From Prevotellamassilia sp. (GTDB lineage Bacteria; Bacteroidota; Bacteroidia; Bacteroidales; Bacteroidaceae), in the NCBI GenBank assembly GCA_009775705.1, contig VSQE01000086.1:1-9261 (forward strand): a stretch of 9,261 nucleotides of DNA, in the 5' to 3' direction. Shown here in pieces: positions 1 through 7,835 of the stretch; the first letter of the stretch is position 1, and each line of letters opens with the position of its first letter. A program made the translations under genes and the position numbers. A model generated the notes under the pieces. That model ran no database searches and had not been told where the DNA came from. It was given only the letters and a program-made list of their open reading frames with translations.

Positions 1-57
1 TTTTTCTCCCCCCCCCACCCCCCCCGCGGCCCCCCCCCGGGGGGGGGCGCGCCGGGG
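1..57. other. C/G homopolymer tract at the window edge, probable assembly or read artefact
   Basis: The first 57 bases are almost only C and G runs: nine C at 8-16, eight C at 18-25, nine C at 30-38 followed directly by nine G at 39-47, then four G at 54-57. Nothing else in the window looks like this. C9G9 is a perfect palindrome, but no T-tract follows it in the direction of the pilus genes: read on the minus strand it ends in A residues, so it is not a standard terminator for the operon. The simplest reading is low-complexity read-end sequence at a contig edge. A genuine G/C tract, which in some bacteria drives slipped-strand phase variation, cannot be excluded from sequence alone. The stretch 58-86 between the tract and the last stop codon shows no gene or terminator. 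Confidence 0.6.
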
Positions 58-86
58 TTCTTTAGGGCGGGTCTATAATAATGATT

Positions 87-3000
87 CTAATAGCCGAGCC
101 GGGTGTACTTCGGTTCAGACGTATATACGGTACGGATAAAGCAGGCATGGCTGTCAGCCCCGCCGTCATTAGTCGCCGCATCATTACCATAACCGTTGAA
201 ACCCATGGTGAAGAAATTGATGTCAAACGCACACGAGCTTTTAGCCGTTCCGCCAGGAACCCTTGTCCCGCACCAGTATATCGCTCCGGGACGTCTGTAA
301 AGATCGTAAAACAGAGGCTGGTATTTCAAGTCGGCCCTGTTGTACACGTCAAACCTGTCGCTCCGGCCTGCATACCTCAGAGTCCCGGGATTGTCATAAT
401 TTCTCCATCCTCCACTGTGCTTCCGGTGTCCATACCCCAAGGCTCCAATAGGCAGGAAAATATGCTTCCCGTTGTTTTTATTGTACACAAAACAGCCACG
501 CATGCCGTGGTCCGTGTCTATTTCATCCCTATCACTCCATACGCGATAGGCGGAAGCCTGCTCCTTCTGCGGCCCGGACGCCCCGTCACCGTACAGTATG
601 CCGTAGGCCTGCTTGATCTCGAAGGTCTCCTCTTTTCCCACTTCGGGAATCAGGGTGTAGCAGTCCTCGCCCGTGGCGATGTGCTCGCCGTAGGGATTGG
701 AAGGAATGCTCCAAGTTCCGAATTTTTCAATGATAGGCTTACATCCATCCCATGTAGCATCTGATTCTGTCGTTCCCCCTTCCTTCAGCACCATGAAGTT
801 GCCTCCCTTCGGATCTACCGCAAAACCGTATCTGTCACGGTCGTTCTTGTCCAATATCGCCGTATTGTTTCCCCTGCGGAACAAAGAACCGGCCTCCATA
901 GGACTTTTGGTGTACACCGGAACTCCGGCCGCATCAAAGCAATAGACATTGCGCGTATGCCACCACAAAAGCCTATCGCTGCGCAGCTTTACCGGTTTAT
1001 CGCCCACGCTGCAGAAAATGTCGTGCTCGCACGTATAGTTATGGTAACGCACCCTGACCACCGCATGTCCCGTCTCCTCACCCAGAAAGTTGATGTCAAA
1101 CTTGACAGGATGCTCGGACAGGCCCTCGATGCGCCGTACCCATTTCTGCGGGGTGTTCCCCACCCCGCTTCCTTCCGGAACGGATGAAAGCAAGATGATA
1201 TTGTCCCCTCCGCTCACGATTTCCGCACTCCATCCGCCCTGCGATTTGAAAGACACGAACGATGCGGTATCATTGTCCTCCGGCAGACGGAGCAACTCCA
1301 CATGGAATGTATTCCTGCTGCCGGCTTTTCTCCATATACCCTTGGGATTGATGATACGGCGGACCTGTATGATTTCCAGCTGGGTTTCCTGTGTCTCGAA
1401 ATCCTTCTTATCCTCATTCCATATCTCTGCCGTGATTTTCAGACGTGCCCTTCGCGGATAGGCCACGAAAGGATTGTTCCCCACATAGCCTGTACGCGTA
1501 CACAAAACCTTGGGACGTGTGAACAAAGGTATGTAGAAAATATGCTCCATGCCGTTGGAACTGGCAGTCACGCGATACGTGCTGCCGTCATCATTGTCGT
1601 ATGTTCCGGGCACGATCTCATAGTCCCGGTTTCCTTCACCATGCTTATTATAATATTTATGGATATATGCCACGCCACTTGCCGCATCCTTGTCATTAGA
1701 GTCCACATCCTTGATGGTGACCACGCGAGATTGCTTCAGCGACAGGAAACTGTTCCACGGCCCGTCATCCTCCACTGCGGAATGCACGATTTTCTCCGCC
1801 ACATCGTTATTCCAGTAAATCTTGTTCTTGCTTTCGTCCTCAGGCAAAGGAAAGGCCTCCGTACCATCCCCCCAGGGCCTCCAATAAGTATCTTCTTGCG
1901 TCTTTGTTTCGAGAATCTGCACTTTCAGCTTGCTGCCCTCTTTCATCTTCCCTACAATCTTCACGGAAGACATCATCATCTTGTTGTACAGGTAGGAGAT
2001 GTATTGGGGAGAAGTGACATAAATGCCGGGCTTCTCCTCATAGTCAATGTGCCAGTCGGCGTCGTTGCCATATCCCTTGAACTTAAGCGTCAGCTTGTAG
2101 TGGGTGTTCCTCAGCGCGCTGTAGCTGGTGTCTTGTTCGGACTTCTGCCCCAGCATATAGCGGAAGGTGATAGATCCCGATCCCATCTGATTGTTCTGAG
2201 AGATGCAACGGTAGTAACCTTTCACCTCTACATAGGTACCGAAAGGTTTTTCGTCCTTCCATCCGCTGTTGACGATGTCGATGGAATCATTCGGATAGTC
2301 AATCGTGATACCGTTCTGCGATTGTTTCTTTGATTTTCCCTGTCCCTGTATGTTCTCGTAGAAAAAGAGCGAGGCGGAGTTGTGGGCATGTGCCTTCTCT
2401 ATGCTTCCCCCGTCATTGCCTATTCCCAGATAGGGGTGTTGCACATTACAGACATGCAGGTATTTGTCCGGCTGGATGTCGCTCACGTCACCGGGCAGAC
2501 TCTGTATATGGATGTGTTTGCCCTTTTCTATTACACCATTGGGATATTTTCCGGCGTCGTGCCTGTTCCTGCGCACCTCCACGCTGTTGCCGTCAAGCCC
2601 CTTCCCCGGAGTGTTGCGCAGGCCGAGCGCACATTTTCTGGGAATGTCCTTTACGGCTATGTCGGTAATGAAAATCTGCACATTGTCGTAAAGCCCGCTA
2701 CCGTCGAATGCCACCGTCACTTTGGAGGCCAGGCGACGCGCCCAACAATGCAGCTTTGCTATCCCCGCAGATACGACAAGGGGAACATCGTCTTTGGCGC
2801 TACGATCCGGATTTTCGGTGAAAATGCCGAACATCTGACTGTTATTACTGGTCGTTTTTTCATCCCAGACAAACTCCAAGGCCTTCAGTTTGTCGCGGGT
2901 ACTTATGTCCAGCATGGGCAGATCCGCCACATTAGCGACAGCATAAATATAATACTTGCCCGACTTCAACTTCATGGTATAGGTCACCTTGCCTGTCTGT

Positions 3001-3371
3001 GTGTCCTGCAAGCCTCCGTCCGGTGCCTTTTCCTGTTCCAGACGGTTGTCTGCCAACTCATGCTCCACACCGCTGATGTCCTGATGCGCAGTGATGCCGT
3101 CTCCCCACACAGGATATATGTCATACAAATTCCCGTCCTCCTTATAGACTACCATATAAAGTGGATTCATGTCCTGAATGAGATCTCCCCTGTCCCCTCC
3201 GGATGCACGGGTACTCAGGCTTACCTGCTCCTGGTCGAAACTCACCTCGACAGACAGCTGGGCTTCGCCCTCGGCATAACGGCCGGCTTCTATGCCCAGA
3301 TCATCCTGGCACGACAATAATACTGCCAATAATGCGACAAACGCAAAAAACAGACTTTTCACTGTGTTCAT
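87..3371 (-). CDS. DUF4906-type fimbrial tip lipoprotein with C-terminal lectin/FISUMP-like domain
   Basis: A 1094-residue protein and probable tip adhesin of the pilus. Residues 1-20 are a signal peptide ending L-L-S before C21; Q-D-D after the cysteine resembles the Bacteroidota surface-export signal. A TRA site (R55) precedes the first strand of a pilin-like domain (about 60-445) that closes with RNTHYKLTLKF at 421-431. Next comes the DUF4906 hallmark YISYLYNKMM (457-466). A region at about 670-790 (NPKGIWRKAG at 675-684, then GGWSAEI and a beta-rich stretch) resembles a BACON or Ig-like fold. The C-terminal 300 residues contain RGCFVYN, GKHIFLP, PGAIYWCG and a final ACFIRTVY, the layout of FISUMP/C-type-lectin-like domains, with seven cysteines between 811 and 1077. 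It is last in the cluster, 23 bases after the accessory gene; its start lacks a Shine-Dalgarno but has A-rich sequence. No von Willebrand A domain is seen, unlike Mfa5 of Porphyromonas. The family is firm; the ligand and exact tip position are inferred. Confidence 0.85.
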   Translation of the reverse strand: MNTVKSLFFAFVALLAVLLSCQDDLGIEAGRYAEGEAQLSVEVSFDQEQVSLSTRASGGDRGDLIQDMNPLYMVVYKEDGNLYDIYPVWGDGITAHQDISGVEHELADNRLEQEKAPDGGLQDTQTGKVTYTMKLKSGKYYIYAVANVADLPMLDISTRDKLKALEFVWDEKTTSNNSQMFGIFTENPDRSAKDDVPLVVSAGIAKLHCWARRLASKVTVAFDGSGLYDNVQIFITDIAVKDIPRKCALGLRNTPGKGLDGNSVEVRRNRHDAGKYPNGVIEKGKHIHIQSLPGDVSDIQPDKYLHVCNVQHPYLGIGNDGGSIEKAHAHNSASLFFYENIQGQGKSKKQSQNGITIDYPNDSIDIVNSGWKDEKPFGTYVEVKGYYRCISQNNQMGSGSITFRYMLGQKSEQDTSYSALRNTHYKLTLKFKGYGNDADWHIDYEEKPGIYVTSPQYISYLYNKMMMSSVKIVGKMKEGSKLKVQILETKTQEDTYWRPWGDGTEAFPLPEDESKNKIYWNNDVAEKIVHSAVEDDGPWNSFLSLKQSRVVTIKDVDSNDKDAASGVAYIHKYYNKHGEGNRDYEIVPGTYDNDDGSTYRVTASSNGMEHIFYIPLFTRPKVLCTRTGYVGNNPFVAYPRRARLKITAEIWNEDKKDFETQETQLEIIQVRRIINPKGIWRKAGSRNTFHVELLRLPEDNDTASFVSFKSQGGWSAEIVSGGDNIILLSSVPEGSGVGNTPQKWVRRIEGLSEHPVKFDINFLGEETGHAVVRVRYHNYTCEHDIFCSVGDKPVKLRSDRLLWWHTRNVYCFDAAGVPVYTKSPMEAGSLFRRGNNTAILDKNDRDRYGFAVDPKGGNFMVLKEGGTTESDATWDGCKPIIEKFGTWSIPSNPYGEHIATGEDCYTLIPEVGKEETFEIKQAYGILYGDGASGPQKEQASAYRVWSDRDEIDTDHGMRGCFVYNKNNGKHIFLPIGALGYGHRKHSGGWRNYDNPGTLRYAGRSDRFDVYNRADLKYQPLFYDLYRRPGAIYWCGTRVPGGTAKSSCAFDINFFTMGFNGYGNDAATNDGGADSHACFIRTVYTSEPKYTRLGY

Positions 3372-3394
3372 TTTCTATGTTTTTCTTAACTACT

Positions 3395-4816
3395 CTATAA
3401 GGAAGGAGGGTCTATAGGATTCCTGCCCGCATCATAATATTGTCCGGTTTTAGGGTCCCAATAGTACAAGGGATTGCCCGCATCATCTCTGATAATACGC
3501 CATCCCGTACCGGCTTCGGTATCGTAGAACGGGTTCACTGTCTCGACATAATCCCCATTTTCGTTCTTAATATAATAGCGTCCTGTCTTCTCATCATAAT
3601 AGCAGATGACAGTAATGTAATCATCTCCGTATATAGGTATGTAATGACTTTCCGGACTGTCCAGCCCAAAGTCCGGCTCCAGCTCCACCTCAGCATAGGG
3701 AACCAACTGCACGACTATTTTCTTTTGATATATCGTGACATCCACCACGACATTCGTATTGCGGAACAGGGCTTTCAGATTGTCAAAGGGAAAGCTGAAT
3801 GTCTTGTGCTCATTACGGTCGTCGGTCAGATCGAGTGTCATGGCATACGCCTGTTCGCCGTAGGCACCGCCGTCCGGCTGCCTGAGATGCTTGCTTTCCG
3901 GAAGATAGAAAACGGGAAAGACCGCCGTTCCGGGTTCGGGCACTCCCTGATCCGTTGTGGATGCCGGCACCCGGAAGTTCTGCGGCGCATGTTGCGTGAC
4001 GTCGCCGGAAGTGGTCGGTGGGATGTCGTAATCCGTGATCCAGCCTCTCCTGTCTGCCAGATCCTTGTCATCGGGATTCGCCTGCGATTCGTCCGAGACC
4101 CTTTTGAGCCAGTCTATCCAGAAAAGCTCACCTTCACTCCCGTCCGCTTCCCAGAAACTCATCGTGCGGTTTTGCTTGTGTGCCATCAGATACATGGTTC
4201 CGGCTATATCCGATACCGATATGCTGTTCACCCGGACTGCCCCGTCGCGGAAATTCCTGAACCGGAACGTGAATTTCGTGGCGGCACGCACCAGATAGAA
4301 CTGGCATTCCTGCGACTCCTCCTTTACTTCCAACTCATAAGCGGCACTCATCGGGAGAGGACTGTCGCCGTCGGGAGCAAAGATGATTTCGTCTAATTTT
4401 TCCTTAAATCCGCCGGAGCCTTCATGAAAAGCATCCAGCTCCTCTTTCAGGTCCGTGATGCTTGTCTCGTTTGCAATCAGATAGATGGTTTTCTTCTCGT
4501 TCTGTTTTACCCTGATCAGCTGCCTGCGGTATTCCGTTTGCAGATTCTGCCCGAAATCAACGCATTGGTTATATTCCACCGTGCCCTGAGGATGCAGAAC
4601 CACGATGCGCAGGGTCTTCATTTTTTCATGCTCCGGCCAGCCGGCCTCCCCGGCATGCGGAGAGCCTATCAGGGCGGTATTCAATACGAGCATCACCGTG
4701 CCATCGCCCGCGGCAGATCCCTCTTCCGGACCGGCCTCGGTGCCACAGGCTGTCGGCAGCCATACAAGCAGAAAAGCCGAAACCCATCGTACGGTATGTC
4801 GTAAAAGTTCTCTCAT
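3395..4816 (-). CDS. Accessory fimbrial lipoprotein (Mfa3/Mfa4-like position) with tyrosine-rich repeat tail
   Basis: A 473-residue predicted lipoprotein. Residues 1-23 form a signal peptide ending L-P-T-A before C24; the proline at -3 makes the lipobox imperfect. The N-terminal strand MKTLRIVVLHPQG (66-78) sits where the anchor has VKTVRLFAFDTEG and the major subunit has INSLRFYFFDNAG, so it shares the pilin fold. Other pilin-type pieces are LPMSAAYELEV (154-164), LVRAATKFTF (175-184), FYLPESKH (303-310) and RNTNVVVDVTI (352-362). The last about 70 residues form a polar aromatic tail with YYDEKTGRYY (406-415) and YYWDPKTGQYYD (451-462), outside the normal pilin fold. The gene starts 23 bases after the anchor stop and ends 23 bases before the tip gene, so it is probably co-transcribed. 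By position it corresponds to Mfa3 or Mfa4 of Porphyromonas, but I cannot claim orthology. Function inferred: adaptor between shaft and tip protein. Confidence 0.75.
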   Translation of the reverse strand: MRELLRHTVRWVSAFLLVWLPTACGTEAGPEEGSAAGDGTVMLVLNTALIGSPHAGEAGWPEHEKMKTLRIVVLHPQGTVEYNQCVDFGQNLQTEYRRQLIRVKQNEKKTIYLIANETSITDLKEELDAFHEGSGGFKEKLDEIIFAPDGDSPLPMSAAYELEVKEESQECQFYLVRAATKFTFRFRNFRDGAVRVNSISVSDIAGTMYLMAHKQNRTMSFWEADGSEGELFWIDWLKRVSDESQANPDDKDLADRRGWITDYDIPPTTSGDVTQHAPQNFRVPASTTDQGVPEPGTAVFPVFYLPESKHLRQPDGGAYGEQAYAMTLDLTDDRNEHKTFSFPFDNLKALFRNTNVVVDVTIYQKKIVVQLVPYAEVELEPDFGLDSPESHYIPIYGDDYITVICYYDEKTGRYYIKNENGDYVETVNPFYDTEAGTGWRIIRDDAGNPLYYWDPKTGQYYDAGRNPIDPPSL

Positions 4817-4839
4817 ATATTATTTTAAAGGGAAAAGTA

Positions 4840-5892
4840 TCAGTCCGACAAATCCGTCCTGTTCACCACCACGTTCCACGAGAGCACCTGTATCTGGGCA
4901 CTTACCCAGTTGTGGTTCTTGTCAAGGAAGAACGTCATGTTGTACTCGTCGGCACGGTCCAGATATTCCTGCTTGTCCATCTGGCTATGATGCTTGCCCA
5001 TTACCATGAGCGCATAGTCAATGATGGGAACGGATGCGACCAGCTTTCCTTTGTCCCCGCCCCGTGCCACACGGATGTTCAGCATGGGTTTCCTGTATTT
5101 TGTCCAGTCTCTCGCGAAAAGCCTGCTTGTTGTCAGTTCGGCCACGGCCACTTTCACATTCGTGATGCCGTTGCCGGAACCGGCCACTCCGGCCTCGCCT
5201 GAATATTTTGCCCACGGTCTGTATGTCACAGCCTGGTTTTTGAACAAGGTATTGTCACAGGCCAGCCAGGCGTTGTCGTCTTCAATGGTAAAATCGAAAT
5301 CATTCTCGTCAATGTCTTCGCCCGAAAGATGCTGAAGCACCACGCGGAACACATTGGTGTCCTTCGTGAGCGGCATCTCGTAAAGATACTCCCCGCCGTC
5401 ATCGTCGGCAGGCAGCTCCACGTCTGTCATGCCGTGAAAGAGCGGCTGCAAGTCGGCATCCGAACTCATCGGAGAAGCCTTTGTCCCCGCGCTGCCGTTG
5501 AGGCGGCAGTGCAGGTCTTCAATGCGGCACGTGGCAGACGCATCGGGCAGGCTGAACGATTCCTCCCCGCCCAATCCGCACCAGGCCACCAGACGGTATT
5601 TGCCCGGGGCAAGCGGAAGCGTCATGACATAGCGGCCGGTGGCCAGCGCCGGTCCCTCACCCGTTCCTTCCCACACCAGTCTGCCTTCAGTGTCGAACGC
5701 AAAGAGCCTTACCGTCTTCACTTCGTTGGCAAAGGCATCGGCAAACTTCAGGTTCATGTCATAGCGGAACTTCAGGCGGTAGAACACCGTGCAGTCCCCT
5801 TCCTCTTCATAAACAAAGCTGTCGCAGGACGTGCTCAGGACAAGCGCCATCAACACTGCCAAAAACTGCCTGATATGATTCAATCTGTTCAT
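4840..5892 (-). CDS. FimB/Mfa2-family fimbrial anchor subunit
   Basis: A 350-residue lipoprotein that ends or anchors the fimbria at the outer membrane in this family. Residues 1-22 are the signal peptide, with L-S-T-S before C23. Family hallmarks follow in order: GDCTVFYRLKFRYDMN (32-47), FADAFANEVKTVRLFAFD (50-67), PGKYRLVAWCGL (96-107), the PIIDYALM segment (289-296), then EYLDRADEYNMTFFLD (309-324). The C-terminus carries AQIQVLSWNVV (332-342), nearly the same as the AQVNVLSWRVV end of the major subunit. Length is close to known Mfa2 proteins. It lies 158 bases after the major subunit gene, a gap with a stem-loop, and 23 bases before the accessory gene. In Porphyromonas gingivalis, Mfa2 and FimB limit fibre length and fix fibres to the cell; the same role here is inference from family and position. 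The start is set by the signal peptide; no Shine-Dalgarno is seen, only AT-rich sequence. Confidence 0.93.
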   Translation of the reverse strand: MNRLNHIRQFLAVLMALVLSTSCDSFVYEEEGDCTVFYRLKFRYDMNLKFADAFANEVKTVRLFAFDTEGRLVWEGTGEGPALATGRYVMTLPLAPGKYRLVAWCGLGGEESFSLPDASATCRIEDLHCRLNGSAGTKASPMSSDADLQPLFHGMTDVELPADDDGGEYLYEMPLTKDTNVFRVVLQHLSGEDIDENDFDFTIEDDNAWLACDNTLFKNQAVTYRPWAKYSGEAGVAGSGNGITNVKVAVAELTTSRLFARDWTKYRKPMLNIRVARGGDKGKLVASVPIIDYALMVMGKHHSQMDKQEYLDRADEYNMTFFLDKNHNWVSAQIQVLSWNVVVNRTDLSD

Positions 5893-5945
5893 CTTAGTTA
5901 ATAATTATGCCGGCCTAAACCTGCGGACTCGCTTAATCTCCAACA

Positions 5946-5955
5946 ATCACGTGAT
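5946..5955. repeat. Perfect 10-base palindrome next to the stem-loop
   Basis: ATCACGTGAT is its own reverse complement and lies two bases from the foot of the larger stem-loop, between the major subunit and anchor genes. It could be a dimeric protein binding site or could add a small helix to the RNA structure. A single ten-base palindrome can arise by chance, so the call is weak. Confidence 0.3.
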
Positions 5956-5957
5956 GA

Positions 5958-5995
5958 CGGAAGGAAGTGCGGCTCTGGTGCCGCGTTTCCTTCCG
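5958..5995 (-). promoter_or_regulatory. Intercistronic stem-loop between major subunit and anchor genes
   Basis: Two arms of nine bases (CGGAAGGAA at 5958-5966, TTCCTTCCG at 5987-5995) pair perfectly. After a two-base internal step, five more G/C pairs follow (5969-5973 with 5980-5984) around a six-base loop. On the minus-strand transcript the internal step is two A-C mismatches. The structure lies 55 bases after the major subunit stop and 65 bases before the anchor start, the only long gap between genes in the cluster. It lacks a following U-tract, so it is not a standard intrinsic terminator. Stem-loops at this place can protect the 3' end of an upstream message or reduce read-through, making the shaft subunit more abundant than the anchor and tip proteins. 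That role is inference; the pairing is visible directly. Confidence 0.6.
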
Positions 5996-6050
5996 CTTCA
6001 CCTTCATGCCCTATACCCTGGAGATACAAGGCTTTTCGTCAGTGGGGTTC

Positions 6051-7835
6051 TTACCATTCCAGACTGACATCATTCTTAACTACTCTCCAGGAGAGCACAT
6101 TCACCTGGGCGGCAATGAACGTGTCATCGTCTTTCGGTTTCTGGGGAATAATCGCCTCCTCAGGATTCAAGACGGGAGTGCCCAGTCCCTTTACGCTATT
6201 GATCTTCACTTCATAGATGTGGTTGCGCACCACGCCGTAAAGACCTTTCGTCGCATCTTCTCCGCGGAGAAAATGTCTGAGATCCGTGTAGTAGTAAGTC
6301 TTGCCGTCCTGCCATACTTTGGCGCCGGGCACCTGGGAGAGTTTCGCGTTTACGGCAACGGCATCCGCATATTTCGCTTTTTCGATTTCCGCATCGTTCG
6401 TGGCGCTCTTGACGGCGGCCGTATAGAACTGGATTCCGGCAGCGTCCTCAGTCAGCTTCAGATAGCTCAGGTATCTCTTGCTGTCCTCACTGTCGTCATC
6501 GGCCATTCCGGCATCCTGTCCGCTGACGAGTTTCACGTGGGACGGGTCAATGGAGGCAAAAGTTCTCGGATTCTCTGCCGAGGGCTCGCCTTCAGTGGTC
6601 TCATAGAAAATCTCAGACGTGACCTGAGCACACATGGCAGCCAGCACCTGTTCCTCGGTATAGTCCGAACCCGCCCATTTTGCCAGACTTATCGGCAGGG
6701 CTGTCTTGCCATCCTCTCCGACGGTCACCAGGACAGCGGCGATGAGAGCCTGCGTGCGGTTACTGATCTGCGAGGCCGGCTCATATCCGGATTTCGTACC
6801 GGAAGTAAAGTCGTCGGCAGCATTCTCATAGCAATAGGCAGAGCCTCCGAGGGCAACATCGGCCTGGTTGTAGCTGACATGGCCGAGATTCACTTCTTCG
6901 GGATTCATGGCCCAGTAAGAACGGAAAGCGTCCGCATGGTTCCAGGTCCATCCGAGGTTCCAGGCGGCCGTAGTATTCACCTTTTTGAGCAGGCGGGACT
7001 TATCGGCCGTTCCGGTCACGTTCCATCCGGTAAAGATGGCATAAACCTGCTTGCCGCCCACCATGATGGCTTGATCGTTTTTGTCCTTCAGCGCCACCGC
7101 TTCGTAAGACCGGTCTTTGTAGGTGACGGGCAGTTTTTCCACTCCCGGTATCCATTCCGTGCTCAGCCGGGTCTTGGCCACCAGACGCTCGATGTAGATC
7201 TTCACGGGCGAGTCAAGGGCAGCGTTCTCCGACGTACAGAGGTTTTCGGGCTTGACAGTGGCAACCGTTACCGGCCCGTCAACTCCGGCGTAGGACGAAC
7301 TCGTCATCAGGAAGTTCTCATTTTCAGACGCAACATAGGCTTCCGCCTTTTTCTGAAGTTCTTCAAGCGACAGGGATCCGGCGCCGAGGTTGGCATTCTC
7401 GTAATTGGCCACGGCCAGCATGGTATTCACGTTGGCATTGTCGCCCTGCTTCGTATTGATCACGAGAACGGCCTTGAGCTTCAGTTCCACATTGTCCATG
7501 GCATCTCCCTCCTCCGTAATGGACGAGGCGGTCACGTGGTTCACGCCACCGTTCACAGTGACGGGATTCCCGGCGTTGTCGAAGAAATAGAAACGCAAGG
7601 AATTGATTTTGTTCTCGGCGGCCGAACCTTTTTCGTAGCCGCCGTCATTCTGCTCGCCGGCTCTTGGCTTCACGCCCATCAGACCTGCCGCCGACGGGTT
7701 CATCACCTCGACAGCCATGAAACGGCTCTCGCCGCCAACATCGGGGGTTCCGCCCTCCCAAACTTCGCTTTCGGAAGAGCAGGCACTCAGTGCCACCACT
7801 CCGAACAGACTCCATAACAGATTTCTTACTCTCAT
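6051..7835 (-). CDS. Mfa1-family major fimbrial subunit (type V pilin)
   Basis: A 594-residue lipoprotein precursor of the fimbrial shaft. The signal peptide ends L-S-A before C19 (a standard lipobox), followed by S-S-E-S-E. FMAVEV (39-44) is the likely first strand, and R58 in VKPRAG is a likely site for the arginine-specific cleavage that removes this strand in type V pilins. Family motifs follow in order: INSLRFYFFDNAGNPV (77-92), ENFLMTSSSYAG (173-184), VKIYIERLVAKTRL (211-224), FRSYWAMNP (304-312), YCYENA (334-339), GKTYYYTDLRHF (511-522), YGVVRNHIYEVKI (533-545), then DTFIAAQVNVLSWRVV (571-586), the C-terminal donor-strand region. It is slightly longer than Porphyromonas Mfa1. The gene follows the DUF3868 gene by 38 AT-rich bases and precedes the anchor gene. 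Polymerisation by protease-triggered strand exchange is known for the family; the cleavage site here is my inference. Confidence 0.94.
   Translation of the reverse strand: MRVRNLLWSLFGVVALSACSSESEVWEGGTPDVGGESRFMAVEVMNPSAAGLMGVKPRAGEQNDGGYEKGSAAENKINSLRFYFFDNAGNPVTVNGGVNHVTASSITEEGDAMDNVELKLKAVLVINTKQGDNANVNTMLAVANYENANLGAGSLSLEELQKKAEAYVASENENFLMTSSSYAGVDGPVTVATVKPENLCTSENAALDSPVKIYIERLVAKTRLSTEWIPGVEKLPVTYKDRSYEAVALKDKNDQAIMVGGKQVYAIFTGWNVTGTADKSRLLKKVNTTAAWNLGWTWNHADAFRSYWAMNPEEVNLGHVSYNQADVALGGSAYCYENAADDFTSGTKSGYEPASQISNRTQALIAAVLVTVGEDGKTALPISLAKWAGSDYTEEQVLAAMCAQVTSEIFYETTEGEPSAENPRTFASIDPSHVKLVSGQDAGMADDDSEDSKRYLSYLKLTEDAAGIQFYTAAVKSATNDAEIEKAKYADAVAVNAKLSQVPGAKVWQDGKTYYYTDLRHFLRGEDATKGLYGVVRNHIYEVKINSVKGLGTPVLNPEEAIIPQKPKDDDTFIAAQVNVLSWRVVKNDVSLEW

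Noticed and set aside
30..47. C9G9 palindrome as an intrinsic terminator of the operon
   Set aside because: No U-tract follows it in the minus-strand direction, and the surrounding homopolymers suggest artefact.
1302..3320. Plus-strand open frames of 343 and 312 codons opposite the tip gene
   Set aside because: They lie wholly inside the DUF4906 gene on the other strand, overlap each other, and show no family motif.
87..3371. von Willebrand A domain as in Mfa5
   Set aside because: No D-x-S-x-S metal-binding motif was found in the 1094-residue protein.
5967..7817. A 616-codon open frame on the plus strand, antisense to the major subunit gene
   Set aside because: It is the reverse-strand shadow of a G+C-balanced coding gene, with no recognisable domain or low-complexity-free secretion signal, while the minus strand holds a full Mfa1-family protein with all motifs.
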